This document shows positions 1 to 5,705 of a DNA stretch of 6,267 bases, piece by piece; the first letter of the stretch is position 1; the number at the start of each line of letters is the position of its first letter. A program made the position numbers and the translations under genes. This DNA is from DHVE2 group archaeon (GTDB taxonomy: Archaea; Thermoplasmatota; Thermoplasmata; Thermoplasmatales; Aciduliprofundaceae), in assembly GCA_015520975.1 (NCBI GenBank), contig WAOZ01000191.1, positions 1 through 6,267 of the forward strand. The letters run 5' to 3'. The notes under the pieces are model-generated. The model worked only from the letters and a program-made list of their open reading frames with translations, made no database searches and was not told where the DNA came from.

Positions 1-551
1 CTATATATGGACTGCTTATCGCTATACTTCTTCTTCAGGGTCTTAACAATAAATCTATAATCGATACACCTCTTGGGCTTGGTGTTGGCATAGCTGCAGT
101 TGGTGTGGGACTTGGAATCGGTTTGAGCGGTATAACCGCCATTGGTCAGGGTATAGCCGCATCCAGCGGCTCAGCGGCTACTGCTCAAAAGAGTGGTACA
201 TTCAGCAAAAGTATGATATTTGCAGTGCTACCTGAAACTCAATCGATTTATGCACTTCTTGCCGGAATCATAGTAATAAATGCTCTTGCGATTCTTGGCG
301 GTACTCCTAAATATTCGCCTTATCAACTCGTATTGGTTGGAATTGGTGTTCTGGGAATAGGCTACTCGGTTGGACTTGCGGGAATAAGTGGAATTGGTCA
401 GGGTATAACTGCAGGTGCAAGTGCGGCAGCATATGTCAAGAGATCAGATATATGGGGTAAAACAATGATTCTTTCAGTGATGAGCGAAACATATGCTATA
501 TTCGGTCTGCTTATGGCAATACTTATAATGATGGCGCTGGGAGTCATCTAA
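1..551 (+). CDS. atpK: A-type ATP synthase subunit K (proteolipid, c-ring), multi-hairpin, 5'-partial
   Basis: Rotor-ring proteolipid of the membrane Ao sector, which carries the ion that drives rotation. The frame is open from position 3 to the TAA at 549-551, giving 182 visible codons with the start upstream of the window. The visible protein begins inside an outer helix (IYGLLIAILLLQGL). Two full hairpins follow, each with a glycine-rich first helix containing a Gln (codons 147-149 and 399-401) and a second helix with the ion-binding Glu (codons 234-236, in LPETQ; and 486-488, in MSETY). A single-hairpin subunit would be only about 75-85 residues, so this protein has at least three hairpins, or six membrane helices. 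The second hairpin has Ser in place of the Pro before Glu. A GTG at 105 is not the start, because it lies in the middle of a helix. The gene lies 12 bp before subunit E. Family assignment is secure; the total hairpin number is unknown. Confidence 0.95.
   Translation, partial: IYGLLIAILLLQGLNNKSIIDTPLGLGVGIAAVGVGLGIGLSGITAIGQGIAASSGSAATAQKSGTFSKSMIFAVLPETQSIYALLAGIIVINALAILGGTPKYSPYQLVLVGIGVLGIGYSVGLAGISGIGQGITAGASAAAYVKRSDIWGKTMILSVMSETYAIFGLLMAILIMMALGVI
3..548 (+). repeat. Tandem 84-codon hairpin repeats within atpK
   Basis: Two full repeat units start at 69 and 321. They align without gaps over 76 residues, with about 30 identities by hand count. Their Glu codons (234 and 486) and Gln codons (147 and 399) are each exactly 252 bp, or 84 codons, apart. 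The 15-bp word attggtcagggtata is identical at 141-155 and 393-407. Positions 3-68 are the tail of an earlier unit: the Ile-Tyr-Gly at 3-11 matches the Ile-Tyr-Ala at 246-254, an 81-codon offset. These are internal gene duplications of the proteolipid hairpin, not a mobile repeat. Confidence 0.88.
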
Positions 552-563
552 AGGTGATGCTGC

Positions 564-1154
564 ATGGACACAATTGAAGAGATAATCCAGAAAATATGGG
601 AAGACGCAGAGTGGAAGATCAAAGAATACGAGCAGGAAGCCGAAAAAAAGATAAAGATCATAAAAGAAAGGGAATTTAGCAAGTGGGAACGGGAGAAAGC
701 TAAACTGATATCCGACGGTAAGAGAGAGGCGGAGAGCATCAAAAGTATGTACATCTCCCGCGCAAATTTGGATGGTAGGAGAATGGTGATGGAAGCAAGA
801 GAGGAGATTATAAATCGCGCGGTTCAAATGCTTAAAGATTCTGCCGCTTTGGAAACGGGTGAGGCATATCAAAAATATATAGAGACTGCACTGATTAATG
901 CGAAAAATGTTTTCGGAGATAAGTTTATAATTATGTGTCGCCCGGAAGATGCAGAAATGGTTAAAAGGATTGCTAGGGAGACCGCGCCAGATGCAAAGAT
1001 TTCTGAGGCACCTATTCCTTACGGTGGTGTGGTTATATCCACCATGGACGGCAGCAAAAAAATGGACTACTCAGTGGAGGCACATATATCGCGCAGGATG
1101 AACGAAATAAGAAGAAGACTTGCTGAATTGTTGTTTGAGGGAGAGTATGATTGA
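564..1154 (+). CDS. atpE: A-type ATP synthase subunit E (peripheral stalk)
   Basis: Peripheral-stalk (stator) subunit of 196 residues, the usual family size. It holds the A3B3 head still against the membrane sector, normally as a heterodimer with subunit H. Residues about 1-90 are highly charged and rich in Glu, Lys and Arg with few prolines, as expected for the long coiled coil. Residues about 100-196 form the globular C-terminal domain that contacts subunit B, including the segment PIPYGGVVISTMDG typical of the family. The ATG at 564 is the first possible start, because an in-frame TGA lies at 555-557. It is preceded by the site AGGTGAT at 552-558, which follows the atpK stop directly. The end overlaps the start of subunit C by 8 bp. 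No subunit H gene is visible. Identification rests on composition, domain layout and its place between K and C. Confidence 0.93.
   Translation: MDTIEEIIQKIWEDAEWKIKEYEQEAEKKIKIIKEREFSKWEREKAKLISDGKREAESIKSMYISRANLDGRRMVMEAREEIINRAVQMLKDSAALETGEAYQKYIETALINAKNVFGDKFIIMCRPEDAEMVKRIARETAPDAKISEAPIPYGGVVISTMDGSKKMDYSVEAHISRRMNEIRRRLAELLFEGEYD
1137..1142 (+). promoter_or_regulatory. Ribosome binding site of atpC
   Basis: GAGGGA inside the end of atpE lies 4 bp before the ATG at 1147. This favours that ATG over the upstream in-frame TTG at 1120, which would add nine residues (MLNCCLRES) translated from the out-of-frame end of atpE. Confidence 0.65.
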
Positions 1155-2235
1155 TATAAACACTATTATAGTGATCACGCTATTAGCGTCGTTCCTTGCC
1201 ATCCTCATCGCAATAGTAGTATTTATGGGCTATCTTAGGAAGATACTGAGCATAGCATCGTATATGTCGCCAAATGCGACTTTATTTGCTCTCGGTAACA
1301 AATATGTTGAAAAGGAATATTTGATAAAACTTCTGGACATGACCTCTGTGAATGAGGTTATAAGTGAAATCAAAAAAGAGGGCTATGCAATTGATGATGA
1401 GTCTCACGCGGATCTTATAATTGATAAAACGACATTTGAAATGGTTTCAAACGCAGTTGAACTGATGCCTGAAGGCGCAAGACAATTTGGAGAAGCATAT
1501 CTTCTCAAATACGATGCGGCAATTGTTAAACGAATACTCCGTGCGAAGTATTATGGAGTTCCCAAAAGCAAAATCTATGATGAGGTCCATGAAGGTAAGA
1601 TCATAACGAAAATGATAATAGATCATATGGTTGAAGCGTCATCTGTGGAAGATGCGATTTCCGCGCTTGACGCCACACCTTTCAGCGAAGTGATAAAAGT
1701 ATGGGGTGAGAGGAACAGTCTGTTGGATGTTGAACTTGCTCTGGATAGAATAGCGATAAAAAATATAGAATCAACAAAAGATAATGTAGAGGAATTCAGC
1801 AGAGAACCCGTTGAGATTTTCTATCACACACTTGTGGATATTTACAATCTGAAAGCCGTTGTGAGGGCCAAAACTGCAGATATGGATGTGGGGCCTTATC
1901 TGATAGAAGGTGGTTACGAAATAGATGCTTGGAAACTCAAATCTATGAGCGAAGCCAGAACTCTGGATGAAGCTCTTTCTTCGCTTGAAGGCACATCGTA
2001 TGCGTTTTTACGAGAAATTTCGGACCCATTCACGATAGAACTTGAACTGGACAGGTATTTGCTCAGACGAGCGATGGACATCGGGCTGACATACGCGACC
2101 TCTGCGGGGCCGATGCTTATGTACCTTGTTTCCAAAGAATATGAGGCGAGAAATCTGAAAACGATAATAAAGGGTATGAGTTCCAAGATACCGCGGGATA
2201 ACATCCGTGAATTGCTGGTGGGTGATGTGCCGTGA
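1147..2235 (+). CDS. atpC: A-type ATP synthase subunit C (central-stalk socket) with N-terminal membrane helix
   Basis: Subunit C, related to eukaryotic V-ATPase subunit d, sits on the cytoplasmic face of the K ring and docks the D-F central stalk. The protein has 362 residues from the ATG at 1147, and the chosen start overlaps the atpE stop by 8 bp. Residues about 7-28 form a strongly hydrophobic stretch (from IIVITLLASF to VVFMG) followed by YLRK, which predicts a membrane helix with the bulk of the protein in the cytoplasm. The rest is an all-helical domain with the expected family pattern, including a segment around residues 38-62 (ALGNKYVEKEYLIKLLDM) in the place of the family's N-terminal motif, and a C-terminal EARNLKTIIKGM that closely fits the family ending. 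The well-studied Thermus subunit C lacks a membrane helix. The stop overlaps the GTG start of atpF (GTGA). Family call is firm; the helix is a prediction. Confidence 0.92.
   Translation: MIDINTIIVITLLASFLAILIAIVVFMGYLRKILSIASYMSPNATLFALGNKYVEKEYLIKLLDMTSVNEVISEIKKEGYAIDDESHADLIIDKTTFEMVSNAVELMPEGARQFGEAYLLKYDAAIVKRILRAKYYGVPKSKIYDEVHEGKIITKMIIDHMVEASSVEDAISALDATPFSEVIKVWGERNSLLDVELALDRIAIKNIESTKDNVEEFSREPVEIFYHTLVDIYNLKAVVRAKTADMDVGPYLIEGGYEIDAWKLKSMSEARTLDEALSSLEGTSYAFLREISDPFTIELELDRYLLRRAMDIGLTYATSAGPMLMYLVSKEYEARNLKTIIKGMSSKIPRDNIRELLVGDVP
2220..2226 (+). promoter_or_regulatory. Ribosome binding site of atpF, supporting a GTG start
   Basis: GGGTGAT in the last codons of atpC contains GGTGAT, complementary to the AUCACC of the archaeal 16S rRNA 3' end. 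It lies 5 bp before the GTG at 2232. This supports GTG as the start codon despite its 4-bp overlap with the atpC stop. Confidence 0.72.
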
Positions 2236-2555
2236 GAATAGTAGTTGTTGGTCAGTCCGAGACGGTTATAGGTTTTCAGCTTGCTGGAATCAAAGATGTT
2301 TACGAAGTTAATGATGAATGGGAAGCCGAAAATGTGCTTAGAGAGATAAAGGATATGCCCGATGTGGCAATAGTGATTCTACCCCGAGGTATAGCAAATA
2401 AGATTCGGAAATTTCTGAATGATTGGAAGATGGAGAAGGGTATATATCCTGTGATTCTAGAAATTCCAGATGTGCAGGAAGAGGAGAAATATGAAGATCC
2501 TATGAGGAGTTTAATAAGAAGAGCGATAGGTGTAGATATCTACAATAAGAGGTGA
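2232..2555 (+). CDS. atpF: A-type ATP synthase subunit F (central stalk)
   Basis: Small central-stalk subunit of 107 residues, normal for the family. It binds subunit D in the rotor shaft and influences catalytic activity. The N-terminal half has the expected alternating strand-helix character: a first strand MRIVVVG, then the family signature around residues 10-19 (ETVIGFQLAG), and a strand AIVILPRGIA near residues 46-55. The C-terminal part (IPDVQEEEKYEDPMRSLIRR) matches the family's Pro-containing loop and final helix that reaches toward the head. The GTG start shares GTGA with the stop of atpC, so translation of the two is probably coupled. It ends 6 bp before atpA, and its TGA stop forms part of the atpA ribosome binding site. 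Confidence 0.93.
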   Translation: MRIVVVGQSETVIGFQLAGIKDVYEVNDEWEAENVLREIKDMPDVAIVILPRGIANKIRKFLNDWKMEKGIYPVILEIPDVQEEEKYEDPMRSLIRRAIGVDIYNKR

Positions 2556-2561
2556 AGAAAA

Positions 2562-4310
2562 ATGGGAAAAATAATCAGAGTGGCAGGACCGGTCGTTGTT
2601 GCCGAAGGTATGAAAGGCAGTGAGATGTATGAAGTGGTCCGTGTAGGCGAGGAAGGATTGATAGGCGAGATTATAGGTCTTCTTGGAGACCGCGCGACCA
2701 TTCAGGTATATGAGGAAACTTCTGGTATCAAGCCAGGAGAGAAGGTTGAGCGCACTGGCGCACCTTTATCCGTTATGCTCGGTCCTGGAATCATAGGTCA
2801 GATTTACGACGGCATTCAGCGACCCTTGCCTGCAATAAAAGCCCAGATGGGCGATTTTGTTAAAAGAGGCGCTAATGTTCCGCCCCTTGATCTCAACAAA
2901 AAATGGCACTTTGTGCCTGTGGTGAAAGTTGGCGATAAGGTAGAGTCGGGGGATATACTTGCTACAGTGAAAGAAACGCCGCTGGTAGAGCACAGAATAC
3001 TTGTTCCGCCGGGGATAAAAGGTGAAGTTGAAATGATCGTTGAGGAAGGAGATTATACTGTTCAAGATATAATCGCCAAAGTTGACGGTAAAGATGTATT
3101 GATGCATCAAAAATGGCCTGTGAGATCACAGAGACCTTTCAGACAGAAGCTTGATCCTACAGAGCTTCTTGTGACCGGCCAGCGCGTGCTTGATACATTT
3201 TTCCCTATAGCTAAAGGCGGTGCGGCAGCCATTCCTGGCGGTTTCGGAACAGGCAAAACGGTTACCCAGCATCAGCTTGCAAAATGGAGCGATGCGGATA
3301 TCATAGTTTATGTTGGGTGCGGTGAGCGCGGTAATGAGATGACCGAAGTGCTGGAAGATTTTCCGAAACTTAAAGATCCCCGCACGGGAGAGCCTTTAAT
3401 GAACCGAACGGTGCTTATTGCGAACACCTCCAATATGCCCGTGGCAGCTCGAGAGGCGAGTATTTACACTGGGATAACCATAGCTGAATATTTCAGGGAT
3501 ATGGGTTATCATGTGGCTTTGATGGCAGATTCTACGAGCCGATGGGCCGAGGCACTGAGAGAGATATCCGGCAGACTTGAAGAGATGCCGGGTGAAGAAG
3601 GCTACCCCGCATATCTTGCATCACGTCTTGCGGAGTTCTATGAGCGTGCAGGATATGTGGAGATTCTCGGTAAAAAAAATCGCAAAGCATCAGTAACCGT
3701 CGTCGGTGCGGTTTCACCGCCCGGCGGTGATTTCAGCGAACCAGTAACTCAGAACACATTAAGAATTGTAAAAGTTTTCTGGGCTCTTGATGCAGAGCTC
3801 GCTCATAAGCGTCATTTTCCGTCAATTAACTGGCTCAGATCGTACTCTCTGTATCTGAATTCTGTGCGGCACTGGTGGGAGACAAATGTTGCTAAGGACT
3901 GGTATGATTTGCGAAGAGAGGCTATGGGTATCTTGCAAAGAGAGGCCGAATTGCAGGAAATAGTTCAGCTCGTGGGTCCCGATGCTCTGCCGGCAAAAGA
4001 GCAGGCGCTTTTGGAAACAGCGAGATCCTTGAGAGAGGATTTCTTGCAGCAGAATGCGTTCCATGATGTGGATACTTACTGTCCGGCGGATAAACAATAC
4101 AACATGCTCAGGCTGATTCTCAAGTTCCATCATCTCATAACAGATGCCGTTGAGAAGGGAGTGAGCATAGAAAAAATAAGAAAGCTGAAGATAAAAGAAG
4201 AACTCGCATATATGGGCAGGATACCGAACGAGACATACAAAGAGGAGTTTTCAAGAATAGAGAGAGATATGGAAACAGAGATAGAATCTCTTATAAAAGA
4301 GGTGAGCTAA
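2562..4310 (+). CDS. atpA: A-type ATP synthase catalytic subunit A (EC 7.1.2.2 family)
   Basis: Catalytic subunit of the A3B3 head, making or hydrolysing ATP at the A-B interfaces. It has 582 residues, full length for an intein-free A subunit. Order of parts: an N-terminal beta-barrel (about 1-70); the A-specific non-homologous region (about 110-185); the nucleotide-binding domain with P-loop GGFGTGKT at 226-233 (Lys232, Thr233); GER at 254-256 with the catalytic Glu255; Walker B ALMAD ending at Asp323, followed by STSRW; SPPGGD at 385-390; and a helical C-terminal domain with the conserved QEIVQLVGPDAL and DFLQQNAFHDVD. All key catalytic residues are present. The usual archaeal P-loop is GPFGSGKT, so here Pro is replaced by Gly and Ser by Thr. 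The P-loop is also the site of inteins in Thermoplasma and Pyrococcus; none is inserted here. The ATG at 2562 follows GAGGTGA (2549-2555). The stop directly abuts the atpB ATG (TAAATG). Confidence 0.98.
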   Translation: MGKIIRVAGPVVVAEGMKGSEMYEVVRVGEEGLIGEIIGLLGDRATIQVYEETSGIKPGEKVERTGAPLSVMLGPGIIGQIYDGIQRPLPAIKAQMGDFVKRGANVPPLDLNKKWHFVPVVKVGDKVESGDILATVKETPLVEHRILVPPGIKGEVEMIVEEGDYTVQDIIAKVDGKDVLMHQKWPVRSQRPFRQKLDPTELLVTGQRVLDTFFPIAKGGAAAIPGGFGTGKTVTQHQLAKWSDADIIVYVGCGERGNEMTEVLEDFPKLKDPRTGEPLMNRTVLIANTSNMPVAAREASIYTGITIAEYFRDMGYHVALMADSTSRWAEALREISGRLEEMPGEEGYPAYLASRLAEFYERAGYVEILGKKNRKASVTVVGAVSPPGGDFSEPVTQNTLRIVKVFWALDAELAHKRHFPSINWLRSYSLYLNSVRHWWETNVAKDWYDLRREAMGILQREAELQEIVQLVGPDALPAKEQALLETARSLREDFLQQNAFHDVDTYCPADKQYNMLRLILKFHHLITDAVEKGVSIEKIRKLKIKEELAYMGRIPNETYKEEFSRIERDMETEIESLIKEVS

Positions 4311-5690
4311 ATGGAGGTTGAATATCGCACCATTAGAGAGATAAAAGGCCCGTTGCTCATCGTTGAAAATACCCGTGATGTGGCTTACGGTGAAGTGGTA
4401 AAAATCCGTGGTCCTGATGGTAAAGAGCGTTTGGGTCAGGTGCTTGAAGCGCGTGAAAATATGGCTGTGGTTCAGGTTTTTGAAGGTACAAGGGGTCTGG
4501 ATGTTAAAAACACAACAGTGAAATTCTTGGGAGAGACGCTTAAAATAGGCGTATCTGCGGAAATGCTTGGACGCGTTTTTGACGGTACCGGAAGACCCAT
4601 AGATGGAGGCCCGGAGGTAATTCCTGAGGAGATGAGGGATATAAATGGCTATCCAATAAACCCTGCTGCACGTGCATATCCTCGAGAGTTTATTCAGACC
4701 GGTATTTCAACCATAGACGGTATGAACACGCTGGTTCGAGGACAGAAACTTCCTATATTCAGCGGTGCAGGTTTGCCGCATAATGAAATTGCTGCACAAA
4801 TTGCCCGTCAGGCCAAAGTTCGTGGCCAGGGCGAGAAATTCGCGGTAGTTTTCGTTGCTATGGGTATAACCGCGGAGGAAGCAAACTTTTTCAGGCACGA
4901 ATTTGAGCGTACTGGCGCACTTGAGAGAACGGTTCTGTTTTTAAATCTTGCAAATGACCCGGCTATAGAGAGAATAGTCATTCCCCGAATGGGTCTGACC
5001 GTTGCGGAATACCTTGCGTTTGAGAAGGATATGCATGTCCTTGTTATACTGACAGATATGACAAATTACTGCGAAGCCCTTAGAGAAATTTCTGCGGCAA
5101 GAGAAGAGGTTCCGGGTAGAAGGGGCTACCCGGGATATATGTACACGGATCTTGCGACGATTTACGAGCGTGCTGGAAGAATTATTGGTAAGGAAGGCAG
5201 CATTACTCAGATACCCATTCTCACCATGCCAGATGATGATATGACACACCCGATACCGGATCTTACCGGTTATATAACAGAAGGACAGATAGTGCTCAGC
5301 AGAGATCTTCACAGGCGCGGCATTTATCCTCCTATCAACCCGTTGCCATCTCTATCAAGACTTATGAAAGAAGGAATAGGAGAGGGCAGAACAAGAGAAG
5401 ACCATGCAGGTGTGGCAAATCAGCTTTATGCAGCTTATGCGGAAGGTTTGCGACTGAGAGACTTGGTCGCGGTGGTTGGAGAAGAGGCGCTCAGTGAAGA
5501 GGACAGGATACTTCTGAAATTTGCTGATGCTTTTGAGGATAAATTCATCACGCAGGGCCACGATGAGGACAGAAGTATAGAAGAAACACTTACCATAGCG
5601 TGGAATCTACTTGCGTTGTTGCCAAGGGGATATCTCAAAAAAATAGACAAAAAATACATCGAGAAATATTTGCCCAAAACACCCACATAA
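4311..5690 (+). CDS. atpB: A-type ATP synthase regulatory subunit B
   Basis: Non-catalytic nucleotide-binding-fold partner of subunit A in the A3B3 head. It has 459 residues, the normal length. The N-terminal barrel begins with the family sequence YRTIREIKGPLLIVE. The position of the P-loop carries the degenerate B-type sequence SGAGLPHNE at 151-159, which lacks the Walker Lys, as expected for a non-catalytic subunit. The Walker B-like strand ends LTDMTNYCEALREIS with Asp249. LSRLM holds Arg350, the probable arginine finger that reaches into the A-subunit active site. The C-terminal domain includes EGRTREDH and the family ending SIEETLTIAWNLLALLPRG. The ATG follows the atpA stop without a gap and is preceded by AGAGGTGAG at 4298-4306. 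In most archaeal operons atpD follows; here the + strand cluster ends and ftsY converges. Confidence 0.98.
   Translation: MEVEYRTIREIKGPLLIVENTRDVAYGEVVKIRGPDGKERLGQVLEARENMAVVQVFEGTRGLDVKNTTVKFLGETLKIGVSAEMLGRVFDGTGRPIDGGPEVIPEEMRDINGYPINPAARAYPREFIQTGISTIDGMNTLVRGQKLPIFSGAGLPHNEIAAQIARQAKVRGQGEKFAVVFVAMGITAEEANFFRHEFERTGALERTVLFLNLANDPAIERIVIPRMGLTVAEYLAFEKDMHVLVILTDMTNYCEALREISAAREEVPGRRGYPGYMYTDLATIYERAGRIIGKEGSITQIPILTMPDDDMTHPIPDLTGYITEGQIVLSRDLHRRGIYPPINPLPSLSRLMKEGIGEGRTREDHAGVANQLYAAYAEGLRLRDLVAVVGEEALSEEDRILLKFADAFEDKFITQGHDEDRSIEETLTIAWNLLALLPRGYLKKIDKKYIEKYLPKTPT
5637..5654 (-). terminator. Possible ftsY terminator inside the atpB 3' end
   Basis: Read on the - strand, this is a run of six T (5654-5649) and then seven T (5643-5637), beginning about 50 bp after the ftsY stop. 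The intergenic gap itself has no T run on this strand. ftsY transcripts may therefore end inside the antisense of atpB. The runs also encode Lys codons of atpB (LKKIDKKY), so they may exist only for coding reasons. Confidence 0.35.
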
Positions 5691-5702
5691 TTTTTTAATT
5701 TT
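5691..5702 (+). terminator. T-rich terminator of the ATP synthase operon
   Basis: Six T, two A and four T follow the atpB TAA immediately. Archaeal transcription commonly ends at oligo-T tracts without needing a hairpin, and I see no strong inverted repeat here. The tract fills most of the 15-bp gap before the convergent ftsY stop, so it is the natural end point of the operon transcript. Confidence 0.6.
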
Positions 5703-5705
5703 CGA

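Noticed and set aside
105..551. GTG at 105 as the start of a short K subunit
   Set aside because: It falls in the middle of a glycine-rich helix, the frame is open further upstream to the window edge, and the upstream residues match the repeat pattern.
474..872. Antisense open frames over atpK and atpE
   Set aside because: They lie opposite well-supported genes and their products have Cys, His and Phe-rich composition with no recognisable family, as expected for shadow frames.
1120..1146. TTG at 1120 as the start of subunit C
   Set aside because: It would add nine residues lacking family resemblance, is a rarer start codon, and the ATG at 1147 has its own purine-rich site at suitable spacing.
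1..5690. A bacterial V/A-type ATPase (Thermus or Enterococcus type)
   Set aside because: The gene order K-E-C-F-A-B also occurs in some bacteria, but the neighbouring ftsY has the archaeal G4 form TKIDADAKGG. Horizontal transfer cannot be excluded, but nothing in base use or flanks suggests it.
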